A stretch of DNA of 64,000 nucleotides from assembly GCA_964420995.1 (NCBI GenBank), contig CAYQUX010000004.1, positions 1-64,000 on the forward strand, written 5' to 3'. The position numbers and the translations under genes are program-made. Under the pieces are notes generated by a model. That model made no database searches. It saw only the letters and a program-made list of their open reading frames with translations, and was not told the DNA's origin. Positions 7,905 through 15,504 of the stretch are shown here, one piece after another. The stretch comes from Leptolinea sp964420995. GTDB lineage: Bacteria > Chloroflexota > Anaerolineae > Anaerolineales > Anaerolineaceae. Positions within the stretch are counted from its first letter, which is position 1; each line of letters opens with the position of its first letter.

Positions 7905-9515
7905 TCAGGCATCCTGTAACTTGAATCGGCATACCACCTCCTGCAGACTCCTGGCCATGTCTGCCAGTAACTGTGATGAGGCGGACACCTCTTCCACCTG
8001 GGCAACCATTTCTTCCGTCGACGCGGAAACTTCTTCAATCGCCGCCGTGTTTTCCTCACTGATCGCGGCGATTTTCTCAATCGATTCCGTTACCTGTGCC
8101 GAATTGGAGCCCATTTTCTTTGTGGCGGATGCGTTTTCTTCAATGATGGCTGAAACCGAATTGACTGAACTGACCAGGTCCTGGGCCAATGCGCTCATTC
8201 GTTTCACGGCTTCTCCGGTTCCGGCAGCCTGTTTGTTCACAGCCTGGGCGGCTGTCAAAATATCTGTAAGCGCGCTTCCGGCTTTGTTCGCGCTGGCAAC
8301 ACCATTTTCAACCTCCCGGGTACCTTCGTGCATGGCTGATACGGCTTCTTTGACCGTTGCCTGTATGCTCGTGATGATGGTGCCAATTTCCCTGGTGGCC
8401 AGCGACGAACGTTCTGCCAGTTTGCGTACCTCATCAGCCACCACGGCAAAACCCTTGCCATACTCCCCTGCCCTGGCGGCTTCAATAGCCGCATTTAATG
8501 CGAGCATATTGGTCTGCGAGGCAATATCTTCAATGGTTTCCACAATGGCGTTGATCTCTTCTGAACGCTTACCCATTTCCAGAACTTTTTCAGCAGATAT
8601 CCCCACCTTATCTTTAATCGATTCCATCCCTTTCAAGGTGTCATCCATGGTTTCCCGCCCCATTCGGGCGGCTGCGGTGGCTGAATCAGCCCCGGCCGTT
8701 ACCGAGTTTGTATTGTGTGAAACCTGGTTAATGACTTCACTTATCCATGATGCAATCTCTGATGCTTCCTGTATGGCCTGCCCCTCATTTGAAGCCCATT
8801 TTTCCACACTTTCAATTTCCTGCTTCATTTGATGAACAGATTGAAGTGATTGGTTCACTGATTCAGATTGCCCTACCGTCCCCGCGGCCACCTGCTGTAT
8901 TGTGCTGCTTATCTGATTCGTAGCCATCCCGGCCTGATTTGCCGCGTCAGACAATTGAATGGAAGCGGCAGAAAGCCGGTTGGCATTTTCGGTCACCTGC
9001 CCGACCATTTCCCGTAAATTGACCGCCATTTCACCAAAACAATTCCCCAGCACATCCTGGTCGCTGCGCGGAGTGATGGTCTGTGTCAGGTCACCCTTTG
9101 AAAGCAACAGTGAGGCGTCTGCCAGATGGTTGAGGAAATCTTTAATGATATTCAGGGAATGCGCGATATCGCCGATCTCATCGTTGGAATGGATATTCAG
9201 ATCATGAGAGAGGTCGCCAATCTGCAAACGCCCCGCAAAGTGCTGAATTTTTCGGGCTGGATCCACCAGGGTTTTTAATATCCAGATATGGAGCACCGTG
9301 ACTGCCGGCAGGATGATCCCGACGGCTATTGCCAGCCGTAAGGGTGATAGACCTTCTTTTCCCATCATAAAGCCGACATTTCCCAGTACTATGGTGATAA
9401 ATGACGTTAACATTGTGATTCGTATGGCAATTCCACGTTTGTATAGATACCGCATGATCAATAATAAGGTTCCACTTCCGGCAACCGTTGTACCAAAGAC
9501 AATAAGATATTCCAT
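7905..9515 (-). CDS. Methyl-accepting chemotaxis protein
   Basis: Chemoreceptor-type signal transducer of 536 residues. About three hydrophobic segments in the first 90 residues leave almost no periplasmic sensor domain, so it probably senses membrane or internal cues. HAMP-like stretches follow (NDEIGDIAHSLN near residue 115). The long MA domain carries the hallmark hairpin NMLALNAAIEAARAGEYGKG followed by FAVVADEVRKLAERS. The ATG at 9515 is chosen because GGAGG lies five bases upstream; a TTG three bases earlier is less likely. No cheA/cheW is adjacent. The two YjfB-like genes nearby hint at motility elsewhere in the genome. No CheR-docking pentapeptide is visible at the C-terminus. Confidence 0.9.
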   Translation of the reverse strand: MEYLIVFGTTVAGSGTLLLIMRYLYKRGIAIRITMLTSFITIVLGNVGFMMGKEGLSPLRLAIAVGIILPAVTVLHIWILKTLVDPARKIQHFAGRLQIGDLSHDLNIHSNDEIGDIAHSLNIIKDFLNHLADASLLLSKGDLTQTITPRSDQDVLGNCFGEMAVNLREMVGQVTENANRLSAASIQLSDAANQAGMATNQISSTIQQVAAGTVGQSESVNQSLQSVHQMKQEIESVEKWASNEGQAIQEASEIASWISEVINQVSHNTNSVTAGADSATAAARMGRETMDDTLKGMESIKDKVGISAEKVLEMGKRSEEINAIVETIEDIASQTNMLALNAAIEAARAGEYGKGFAVVADEVRKLAERSSLATREIGTIITSIQATVKEAVSAMHEGTREVENGVASANKAGSALTDILTAAQAVNKQAAGTGEAVKRMSALAQDLVSSVNSVSAIIEENASATKKMGSNSAQVTESIEKIAAISEENTAAIEEVSASTEEMVAQVEEVSASSQLLADMARSLQEVVCRFKLQDA

Positions 9516-9896
9516 CAAATCCTCCTGCCCTTTTCTATCGGGATTTTTTATTCATGGTCATAAAAATGATCCCGGTAAACCACCCCCGAATCCAGCCAAA
9601 AGCCATCCAGACTATGCCATATAACCTTATTCAATAGAATGTATCTGTTCTGTGTTGAATAATTCCCCTTGGTATCATAAGAAGGCCTCCCCAAAAAAGG
9701 CGGTAATGTCAACTGGCAAGGTTTTCTTTTTGATCGCAGCGGTCACCAGTAGTTATTTAATAATTTTGTTGTTGAGAACAGGAGAACATAAAGGCGTAAA
9801 CCCGGCAAATTAATTGTTTATTATTTTTCTGGAAATTGCAATAAATTTTGGATTAAGGCATTTTTCAGATTGTTAACCCCGGCAATCTGTGGTTAT
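9516..9896. other. Gap upstream of the chemoreceptor gene, nothing recognised
   Basis: About 380 bases between the chemoreceptor start and the bidirectional terminator of the DUF5679 gene. AT-rich towards the right. No credible ORF, RNA gene or strong promoter was found beyond what the chemoreceptor gene must carry. Confidence 0.5.
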
Positions 9897-9932
9897 AAAA
9901 AGGGCGGCTGGTGATCATCAGCCGCCCTTTTT
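9897..9932. terminator. Bidirectional rho-independent terminator
   Basis: AAAAAGGGCGGCTG and CAGCCGCCCTTTTT form a perfect 14-bp stem with an 8-base loop, with T-runs on either strand. It starts four bases past the DUF5679 stop codon. Confidence 0.9.
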
Positions 9933-9936
9933 CGAT

Positions 9937-10101
9937 CTATTTCTTGTCCTTCGGGAGGATCTTCATTACAGTGGTGCCGCAAACTTTGCATTTGCCTTTG
10001 ACGGCATTGGCTCCATTCTTGAGCACGGTCTTCTCAGCATCCACAATTTCCCGTTTGGTCTTGCATTTCAGGCAATAGGATTCATATTTTTCGTCAGCCA
10101 T
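9937..10101 (-). CDS. DUF5679-type zinc-ribbon small protein
   Basis: A 54-residue protein reading MADEKYESYCLKCKTKRE at its start, with a second knuckle CKVCGTT near residues 38-44. The two CxxC pairs around a basic KTVLKNGANAVKG segment match the DUF5679 zinc-ribbon layout, common as tiny stand-alone proteins in Chloroflexota and actinobacteria. Likely a zinc-binding nucleic-acid or protein adaptor; its role is unknown. The start is set by AGAAAGGAG eight bases upstream. Monocistronic, followed at once by a strong terminator. Confidence 0.8.
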   Translation of the reverse strand: MADEKYESYCLKCKTKREIVDAEKTVLKNGANAVKGKCKVCGTTVMKILPKDKK

Positions 10102-10221
10102 GGGATAGTCTCCTTTCTGAAGAGTATTGAACTAAACACCGGAAAATGGTCCCGATGATAATTCCCATACATATGGGTAAAAGCTATACGCATCGCATGA
10201 AACAAGGATTCCTGTCTTTCC

Positions 10222-11103
10222 CTATTCCTCGGTTTCATCCTCGAACTCCGCCGGGTACCAGCGCTCCGCTTCAGGCAGATTAAGCACATCCTGATCTTCC
10301 GGAGTGAGCGGTTCATCCATTCGCACCAGAAGGGTGATCCCGGCAGTGCGAATACCATTGGCTGTCATCATGCGGCGGACAGTGTACCGCAAAAAGTATT
10401 TCTTCACCAGTTCCCCTGCCAGCACATCTTTCACGGTGCGGACAGATACATTGGCCTTCGCTGCGATTTCGGCCATATCGGTTTCCACCCGGTTGCGCAA
10501 TTCTCCGGTTCGTGGATTCCAGAAGCACATACTGCGCGCGGCCAGGATCACCGCCATGCCGGAATGCCCGATAAGCGGAAGCCAGTGTTCGAAGAAATAC
10601 AGGGTCAAAAAGAGACCGCGCTCCGGTTGGATGGCCCGGGCGCGTTCGCTGCCGTAGGCGCGTGCCAGCAGTATTTTACGTTCCGATGGCTCGCCCTGTG
10701 TCCGTTCCCTTTGCGGTTCTTTTGCCCCTTCTCCGCTTTCGGGGTCAACCGCCGATAGTCGCCGGGAAGGTTTATCCATACGAGTGAGATTTTCTTCCGA
10801 AGAGTCATGGAAAAACTCATTGACCACGGTGAATTTCAAACGCACAGGCGCCGGCAGCATCCCCTCCAGCATGCTGGTCATCCGGCTGCGCAGACGCGCA
10901 TCCACCCAGTCACGCCCATAGGTATTTCGGGCTCCCACGGTAAAAACGCCGTCGTGGTAACTCACCGGTTTTAACGGCCGCACCCATGTCTCGAAACTGG
11001 TCTTATCCATTTCGGATTGCAGTTGACCGAGAACCATTTCCCACGCGTCATCCAGTGAGGACGATGTCAATGAAGAAGGAAGGGTTTGTACCAGTTGGTC
11101 CAT
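10222..11103 (-). CDS. DnaA_N-domain replication initiator-like protein
   Basis: A 293-residue protein. The first ~90 residues (AWEMVLGQLQSEMDKTSFETW, then VGARNTYGRDWVDARLRS) match the DnaA N-terminal domain, which recruits helicase or partner proteins. It is not followed by the DnaA AAA domain. Instead a charged linker (about 100-145) leads to a segment resembling a replication-initiator winged helix, with AEIAAKANVSVRTVKDVLAGEL as a helix-turn-helix. Such hybrids occur as initiators of plasmids or integrated elements. It lies downstream of the ATPase and RHH genes on the same strand, 78 bases after the latter. Likely acts in replication of an element; alternative: a regulator borrowing DnaA_N. 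Confidence 0.7.
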   Translation of the reverse strand: MDQLVQTLPSSLTSSSLDDAWEMVLGQLQSEMDKTSFETWVRPLKPVSYHDGVFTVGARNTYGRDWVDARLRSRMTSMLEGMLPAPVRLKFTVVNEFFHDSSEENLTRMDKPSRRLSAVDPESGEGAKEPQRERTQGEPSERKILLARAYGSERARAIQPERGLFLTLYFFEHWLPLIGHSGMAVILAARSMCFWNPRTGELRNRVETDMAEIAAKANVSVRTVKDVLAGELVKKYFLRYTVRRMMTANGIRTAGITLLVRMDEPLTPEDQDVLNLPEAERWYPAEFEDETEE

Positions 11104-11181
11104 GAGATTTGGGAGTTTTCTCCTGAAAAAAAGGGGGTGGTTTTTTCTTCCATTAATACCGGTTGTTTTTGGAAGAAATAA

Positions 11182-11505
11182 TTACCCTCCCTCTACCAGG
11201 TGTTCAATGAGGTCCATCATGCTGTCATAATGCTGTTCCGAGAGTCGGGAAAGGCGGGTTGTGCAGATGCGCGCCAGAATTCCCACGGTTTCACCGGAGG
11301 AAATTTTGCGTCCCAGCATTTCACTGAAACGGTCCTGCCAGACTTTTAATTCAGCCGATTCTCCCTGCGAAAGGGTGAGGCCAACCTTGTACCGCGGAAC
11401 AGGCGCGGGCGGACGGCCGACCGGGCGGCTTTCCTGCGTCTGGTTGGCACGGGCGTCATAGAGTTGAAGCCAGGCCGGGCGGCTCTTGGATGTGGGATTA
11501 CTCAA
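11182..11505 (-). CDS. Ribbon-helix-helix-like DNA-binding protein of the replication module
   Basis: A 107-residue basic protein with a TTG start in a TTGA overlap with the ATPase stop, indicating translational coupling. The N-terminal ~40 residues are proline/arginine-rich and probably unstructured (VGRPPAPVPR). The segment YKVGLTLSQGESAELKVW followed by EMLGRKISSGETVGILARIC has the strand-helix-helix spacing of a CopG/Arc-type fold. It would act as dimeric operator or centromere binder for this module. Family-level call only; no specific homologue is recognised. Confidence 0.5.
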   Translation of the reverse strand: MSNPTSKSRPAWLQLYDARANQTQESRPVGRPPAPVPRYKVGLTLSQGESAELKVWQDRFSEMLGRKISSGETVGILARICTTRLSRLSEQHYDSMMDLIEHLVEGG

Positions 11506-12326
11506 AGTTTCACCGCCTCATCCGCGATACCCAGGGTGATCATGCTTTCTGTACTTTGCAGCAACAGATCAATGGCAATATTACACAGTCGAATAATTTC
11601 ACGGGGAACACCCTGTGAGCTTTCATACAATAATTCAAACGCATTGTCATGAATAAGAGGGGCGTTTCGCCCGGCCACATTCAGGCGGAAAAGCACCATC
11701 TGCAACGCGCTGCCCAGCGCCAGCGGCGAAAGGATCAACCGGGCGAACACGCGGGCATTCACGGCTTTGTTCTGTTCGAACAGGCCGAGCATTTCATTCT
11801 GGCCAAAGGCCAGCACCTGGGCGACCTTGGCATCGTAGTCGAAGTTATACAGGCGGTGGATCACTTCCAGCGCCGTCGGGTCCATCAATTGGGCGTCATC
11901 CAGCAGGATGACCACGTTACGTTTGGCCGTGTAGGCGTCGGCCATTTTGCGCTCAATGCTTTCCATCTGGCGTTGAAAGGAACGCTGCGGCTCCACCCCG
12001 AGTTGGGTGGAAATTTGCCGCGCCGCATCCATACCCGACTTGAACGCGGCGGTGTGAATGTAGCACACGTCCATATTGGGTTCGGATGAATGCACGTCAT
12101 ACAATCGGCGGGCCAGTGAACTCTTGCCCATTCCCATATCACCGATGACCAGCCCCAGTCCCCGGCGGCGGGAGATGATGTTCAAAAGCTGCTTGTAAAC
12201 CGATAAGTGTTCTGCCCCCAGGTATAAATATCGCGGATCTGCAGATAGTTTGAAGGGATCTTCTTTCAATCCCAGTCTCTCCAGGCGGGTCATACGCCAT
12301 TCTGCATCGTTGAAGGCAAAGGTCAT
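11502..12326 (-). CDS. ExeA/TniB-like AAA ATPase
   Basis: A 274-residue ATPase. Opening LERLGLKEDPFKLSADPRYLY is the typical start of ExeA/MuB/TniB-type ATPases. Walker A is GDMGMGKSS near residue 50-58 and Walker B is VVILLDDAQLM near residue 125-135; a helical lid carrying ESSQGVPREIIRLCN closes the fold. These proteins remodel or recruit nucleoprotein complexes in transposition, replication or secretion. Next to a DnaA_N protein a helicase-loader or initiator-partner role is plausible. No transposase is adjacent, which argues against a Tn7/Mu role. The start at 12326 is supported by AAGGAGG upstream; the gene opens the ATPase-RHH-DnaA_N operon. Confidence 0.8.
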   Translation of the reverse strand: MTFAFNDAEWRMTRLERLGLKEDPFKLSADPRYLYLGAEHLSVYKQLLNIISRRRGLGLVIGDMGMGKSSLARRLYDVHSSEPNMDVCYIHTAAFKSGMDAARQISTQLGVEPQRSFQRQMESIERKMADAYTAKRNVVILLDDAQLMDPTALEVIHRLYNFDYDAKVAQVLAFGQNEMLGLFEQNKAVNARVFARLILSPLALGSALQMVLFRLNVAGRNAPLIHDNAFELLYESSQGVPREIIRLCNIAIDLLLQSTESMITLGIADEAVKL

Positions 12327-12656
12327 AATAATTTCCTCCTTCTGGAGAGTATTATAGAACAAATCAGTACCGATTTCAATAGGTTAACGCATTTTGGGAG
12401 AAAAATCAAATAATTAGCGTAACTTTTAACTTTTTCATGAAAGATAAGGTGATTTTACCCCATAGATCAACACATGGTTATCTGAAATGAATTCCTTATG
12501 GGAATATAATAGCACATATATTCTATATTGCAAGCCCAAATCGGAAAAAAAACCAGGGTTGTCGCCACCTGTCCGCGGGCGAACTTTCTTCACGATTCAA
12601 CTATGCTGTTTTTCACCCAGACTCAAGTTCTAAGGGTTCCAACCGATATTAAAACC
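12327..12656. other. AT-rich divergent promoter region
   Basis: About 330 bases between the leftward ATPase operon and the rightward YjfB-like gene. It must hold both promoters. It is AT-rich with long A/T runs around 12410-12530; no ORF and no clean consensus promoter pair was identified. Confidence 0.45.
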
Positions 12657-12860
12657 ATGACAAGTTCCGTTTCCCTCAACTCCAACCTGGCTGTTATGGC
12701 CACCGAAAGCAAGAATCGCGCGGTGATGTCTGAGATCAGCATGGCGATTATGAAGCAGACAATGGACCAGCAGGAAGCCATGGGGCAGGCTCTGATCGAG
12801 ATGATCAAACAGGGACCCATGCCCGACGGGACGGGTCAGATTTTAAATATTGGCGCGTGA
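12657..12860 (+). CDS. YjfB-like small putative motility protein, copy 1
   Basis: A 67-residue protein ending PMPDGTGQILNIGA. The helical core MSEISMAIMKQTMDQQEAMG and the Gly-Gln-hydrophobic-(Asn/Asp)-Ile tail match the YjfB family, small proteins found in flagellated or motile bacteria with no settled biochemical role. A paralogue with nearly the same tail lies 190 bases downstream. The start at 12657 gives the usual family length but its ribosome-binding site is weak; an upstream in-frame ATG at 12603 is no better. A perfect terminator follows 20 bases after the stop. Confidence 0.65.
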   Translation: MTSSVSLNSNLAVMATESKNRAVMSEISMAIMKQTMDQQEAMGQALIEMIKQGPMPDGTGQILNIGA

Positions 12861-12880
12861 CCGTGAATAAAAATATGTTT

Positions 12881-12914
12881 TAGAGGCGACCCTGAGGGTC
12901 GCCTCTATTTTTTC
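12881..12914 (+). terminator. Terminator built from paired GGCGACCCT boxes
   Basis: TAGAGGCGACCCT and AGGGTCGCCTCTA form a perfect 13-bp stem around one base, followed by seven T. The stem core is the same GGCGACCC sequence that recurs in the parA promoter, so this hairpin may also be a protein-binding site. Confidence 0.85.
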
Positions 12915-13046
12915 AAAAAACTATATCTCGCTTAAAACGCCAACCATTTCAGCCTGGCGTACATATTGCATCTTATGGATTTCTGACATTCACGGATGAC
13001 AGGTATTTATAAACACGCCTTACATGCAGCCACCAGGGTGAAATCC

Positions 13047-13265
13047 ATGACCGAACGAAATGATATCTTCAAGAGTGTCCCTTTGGACCTTTCCTCTTCC
13101 ATCAAACCGCCCATGAAAAAGAGCCGTGTGGTGATGAACCAGGTATTTTCTTCAATGATGAAACAGAGGTTTGACCAGACAGAATCAGCCGAACCAACCA
13201 GCGGGATGTCACGCCGCCCCGCCCTGCCGGACGGTACCGGGCAGATCATTAATATCGGCATCTAG
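13047..13265 (+). CDS. YjfB-like small putative motility protein, copy 2
   Basis: A 72-residue paralogue of the preceding YjfB-like protein. Shared features are VVMNQVFSSMMKQRFDQTE as the core helix and the tail PDGTGQIINIGI. A start further upstream (12996) is possible, but GGGTGA lies at proper spacing before 13047. It has its own terminator, so the pair are separate transcription units. Divergence outside the tail suggests old duplication. Confidence 0.65.
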   Translation: MTERNDIFKSVPLDLSSSIKPPMKKSRVVMNQVFSSMMKQRFDQTESAEPTSGMSRRPALPDGTGQIINIGI

Positions 13266-13315
13266 ATAGAATTAGGTGCCCTGCTGCCGACAGGTAAAAT
13301 CAGAAACGGCCAGGA

Positions 13316-13360
13316 AAATTACACGAGCCATCCGGCGTGTAATTTACGTGCTCGTTTTTT
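13316..13360 (+). terminator. Terminator after YjfB-like copy 2
   Basis: AAATTACACG (13316-13325) pairs with CGTGTAATTT (13336-13345). An alternative GAGC/GCTC pairing leads directly into TTTTTT (13355-13360). Convergent with the cysteine-rich protein gene, whose stop lies at 13363. Confidence 0.7.
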
Positions 13361-13362
13361 AA

Positions 13363-13596
13363 TTAGTATATTTTTATTCCGGAAGCCTGAAGTAATGCCT
13401 TCGCCCTGTCAACCTGTGCCGGATAAAGATCTTCAGGGACTTTTTCTTTTCCGAGTGCTGCTTTGATCATATGACGCGCACAATTTGTGTTGTCACCAAG
13501 ACAAAAGCGTTTCTTCATCATATCGGCCGTGGCGGGAACTTCCGCCATTTTGTCATTGAAGAAACTGCATCCGGGTAAACACTCACATTCTGTCAT
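13363..13596 (-). CDS. Small cysteine-rich hypothetical protein
   Basis: A 77-residue protein starting MTECECLPGCSFFNDKM with further cysteines in RFCLGDNTNCARHMI. The C-x-C-x3-C...C-x6-C spacing suggests zinc or an iron-sulfur centre. Similar short CxPGCxFF proteins with a CAR motif occur as conserved hypotheticals; no function is assigned here. ATG at 13596 is preferred because GGTGGAG lies just upstream; a GTG nine bases earlier is the alternative. Confidence 0.65.
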   Translation of the reverse strand: MTECECLPGCSFFNDKMAEVPATADMMKKRFCLGDNTNCARHMIKAALGKEKVPEDLYPAQVDRAKALLQASGIKIY

Positions 13597-13681
13597 AGTC
13601 TCCACCTTTCCCTATGGTTACTACATTTCTTTATTATCGACCTTTTTTCGCATACTAATATAAAAACGCGGTAAAAATAAC

Positions 13682-13700
13682 GGCGACCCTAAGGGTCGCC
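13682..13700. repeat. GGCGACCCT palindrome without T-run
   Basis: GGCGACCCTAAGGGTCGCC is a perfect palindrome of the same box that forms the 12881 terminator and the parA promoter sites, but it lacks a following T-run. It lies 46 bases before the 25-bp repeat array, so it fits a binding site better than a terminator. Confidence 0.6.
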
Positions 13701-13745
13701 TCTACATTTCCTGGATTTAACCCCTGCCGGAAATATTTACCTTAA

Positions 13746-13970
13746 GGCCAAAGGGCAATTTCTTCACCATGGCCGTCAGGCATTCTTTTCCTTCTGGCCT
13801 GCATGCAATTATTTCATTTTGGCCAACAGGCAGATTTTTCCATCAGGCCGGCAGGCAACCGATTCCCTCCGGCGGGAGTGAAAAATTTTCTTCCCGGGGG
13901 TCGGGTGGAATCTTTTGCACGCGTAGTAAATGCAGTTTTCGCCTTTAAACAGAGTGCAAATTTTGCACGA
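13746..13970. repeat. 25-bp-period degenerate tandem repeat, candidate centromere or iteron array
   Basis: Nine consecutive 25-base units begin at 13746, 13771, 13796, 13821, 13846, 13871, 13896, 13921 and 13946. The first five all start GGCC and carry GCA at unit positions 10-12 with a pyrimidine-rich stretch near 15-20; the last four keep the phase but are degraded. The array sits 38 bases beyond the end of the parA-RHH operon. The final unit holds GTGCAAATTTTGCAC, a palindrome whose half TTTTGCACG also occurs at 13912. No ORF explains the periodicity. Confidence 0.65.
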
Positions 13971-14008
13971 GATTCTATGATTACTTAATTAACGACTCTC
14001 TACTACTT

Positions 14009-14434
14009 TTAAAGGCGTTTCTTTTCTTTTTTCGCCGTAAGCTCACGGGGAATGACCAGACCGGGCATTAAACTGTCAGGAAAGTCGAGATTCCAATCAT
14101 AACGCGGACTGCGCGAGGGCTGTTTGAGGGAATCCACGTCCACCGCGCCGCTGTCCAGGTCGTTCAAAAAGCGGATCAACGCCAGGCTGACCAACTGGCT
14201 GGCCGGAAGGCGTTCACGGTCGGCCAGGTCCTTGATGCGCTGGCGCAGCATGGGCGGCAGGTCATATGTGGCGCGCAGCTCGCGGCGGGAGGATATCTTG
14301 GCGCGCTCTTTGGCTTTTTTCTCGCGCTGCTGGCGGGGGAGCTGGGTTTCGGCTTTGCGGCGTTCCATCCCCGAAAGCAGGTCCGCCACAGCGGGATCGA
14401 GTACCGGACGACGTTCAAATTTGGGTTCAGGCAT
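14009..14434 (-). CDS. Ribbon-helix-helix partition protein (ParB-role candidate)
   Basis: A 141-residue basic protein whose start overlaps the parA stop by eight bases (ATGCCTGA), so the two are translationally coupled. Residues about 55-100 read ATYDLPPMLRQRIKDLADRE then LPASQLVSLALIRFLNDL, a strand-helix-helix of the CopG/Arc type preceded by a strongly basic linker (REKKAKERAKISSRRE). Small RHH proteins take the centromere-binding role in type Ib partition systems. The tail is proline- and charge-rich (SLKQPSRSPRYDW). Likely binds the GGCGACCC boxes or the 25-bp repeats nearby; which one is unknown. Confidence 0.7.
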   Translation of the reverse strand: MPEPKFERRPVLDPAVADLLSGMERRKAETQLPRQQREKKAKERAKISSRRELRATYDLPPMLRQRIKDLADRERLPASQLVSLALIRFLNDLDSGAVDVDSLKQPSRSPRYDWNLDFPDSLMPGLVIPRELTAKKEKKRL

Positions 14435-15197
14435 CCAGCACCTCCAATATATGCTCCAAACATTGCGTATAGCCGCCAACATGACGGTTGTTTTCCATAT
14501 AACCGTTCAAAACCGTCGAATCGGGGGAGTATTCCCACAGGCTTTTACCGTACGCGGCGGCTTCGCGCGCGCGGGTATCCTGCGGAATGGGCGGCCAGAC
14601 CTTCTTGCCGAAGGTTTTGACGATCTCCTGCAACTGGGTAAGGGTCTCGCGGGTGGTGCGGTCAAAAAAGGTGGGCAGGATGGCATAGCCCTCAAACGTG
14701 TGACCGCGCTGCGAGACTTCACCCATGGTGAGCAGTATCTCGCGCACCCCGTCGACCGCGAGCGCGTCCAACCGGGTGGGGATGATCACAAAGTCAGACG
14801 CGACCAGCCCGTTGACGTGCAGCACATCCAACGAGGGCGCCATATCCAGCAGCACGGCGTCGTAATCCAGATCCTGCAGCGAGTTGGCCAGGATGGATTC
14901 GCGGAAGTCGGAGACAGTGATCTGGCGTTTGACTTTTTCGGTCATCTTGTCGCCGGGGAGGATATCCAGATTCTCGCGGGCGTGAACGACCACTTTTCGC
15001 AGCGGCACTTCATTGACGATGAGGTCGAACAGCCCCGGCTGTTTCTCGCTGCCCAGCGAAAAGGCTACATGCCCCTGGGGGTCGAGGTCCACCAGCAGTG
15101 TGCGGCGGCCGAGTCGGGCCAGCCCGTGGGCGAGGGTGACGGCGGTGGTGGTCTTTCCGACGCCGCCTTTTTGATTGGCGAAGGCGATGGTTTTCAT
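14427..15197 (-). CDS. parA: ParA-family partition ATPase
   Basis: A 256-residue deviant-Walker ATPase. FANQKGGVGKTTTAVTLAHG at residues 5-24 is the P-loop with the signature lysine. Switch I/II features are VDLDPQGHVAFSLG and AVLLDMAPSLDVLHVNG. It lacks a long N-terminal regulatory HTH, as in type Ib ParA or chromosomal Soj. It moves plasmids or chromosome regions together with a centromere-bound partner; here the coupled RHH gene fits that partner better than a classical ParB. Transcribed from a consensus promoter overlapped by repeat boxes. No gidB/mnmG neighbours are present, so this is not the standard chromosomal origin locus. Confidence 0.9.
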   Translation of the reverse strand: MKTIAFANQKGGVGKTTTAVTLAHGLARLGRRTLLVDLDPQGHVAFSLGSEKQPGLFDLIVNEVPLRKVVVHARENLDILPGDKMTEKVKRQITVSDFRESILANSLQDLDYDAVLLDMAPSLDVLHVNGLVASDFVIIPTRLDALAVDGVREILLTMGEVSQRGHTFEGYAILPTFFDRTTRETLTQLQEIVKTFGKKVWPPIPQDTRAREAAAYGKSLWEYSPDSTVLNGYMENNRHVGGYTQCLEHILEVLDA

Positions 15198-15240
15198 GAG
15201 GGTAAAATGAGTTCCTTGAAAAGAGCAGATTTCCCGGTAT

Positions 15241-15332
15241 AAGGGTCGCCCTTCAGATATTATAAGGGTCGCCGGTGGAATTTGTCAAGAGGCGACCCAA
15301 TGCGGCGACCCTGCAATGATGGAAGGGTCGCC
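15241..15332. promoter_or_regulatory. Five AGGGTCGCC/GGCGACCCT boxes over the parA promoter
   Basis: Copies lie at 15241-15250, 15264-15273 and 15323-15332 in one orientation and at 15291-15298 and 15304-15312 in the other. One fills most of the promoter spacer, one lies just downstream of the -10, and three lie upstream of the -35. The layout suits autorepression or nucleation by the coupled RHH protein. Confidence 0.65.
15259..15288 (-). promoter_or_regulatory. Consensus sigma-70 promoter of the parA operon
   Basis: Minus-strand TTGACA (15283-15288), 18-base spacer, TATAAT (15259-15264): both hexamers are perfect. Such a strong promoter beside repeated operator boxes implies tight repression in normal conditions. 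Confidence 0.85.
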
Positions 15333-15466
15333 CCTAAAGGCGCTAAAACGGGTGAAAACGGGCTTGGAAGGGCAGGGGGGTATTCGTGTAGGGATGAGGG
15401 GGTGGGGCGTGTCTGAGGGGCGGAATTTCTGAATGAAAGTTCTGAAATTTTTTTCATTAAAAAATA

Positions 15467-15485
15467 CCTCCCCCATCGGGGGAGG
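15467..15485. repeat. CCTCCCCC-GGGGGAGG palindromic repeat unit
   Basis: CCTCCCCCATCGGGGGAGG followed by CAGGTGGGGG. First of about ten copies of this REP-like unit between here and 19.2 kb. It lies just past the stop of the small gene to its right. Confidence 0.7.
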
Positions 15486-15504
15486 CAGGTGGGGGCACTT
15501 GACC

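Noticed and set aside
7921..8832. 303-codon rightward frame
   Set aside because: Antisense to the chemoreceptor MA domain, whose repetitive codon pattern keeps the other strand open.
10222..12326. Tn7/Mu-type transposition module because of the TniB-like ATPase
   Set aside because: No transposase, no terminal inverted repeats seen, and the partners are DnaA_N and RHH proteins.
12881..12914. Part of a mobile REP element rather than a terminator
   Set aside because: Perfect stem followed by seven T right after a gene is best read as a terminator; its possible second role as a binding site is kept as a finding.
14124..15242. 372-codon rightward frame across the par genes
   Set aside because: Antisense to parA and the RHH gene, both of which have clear families and coupled starts.
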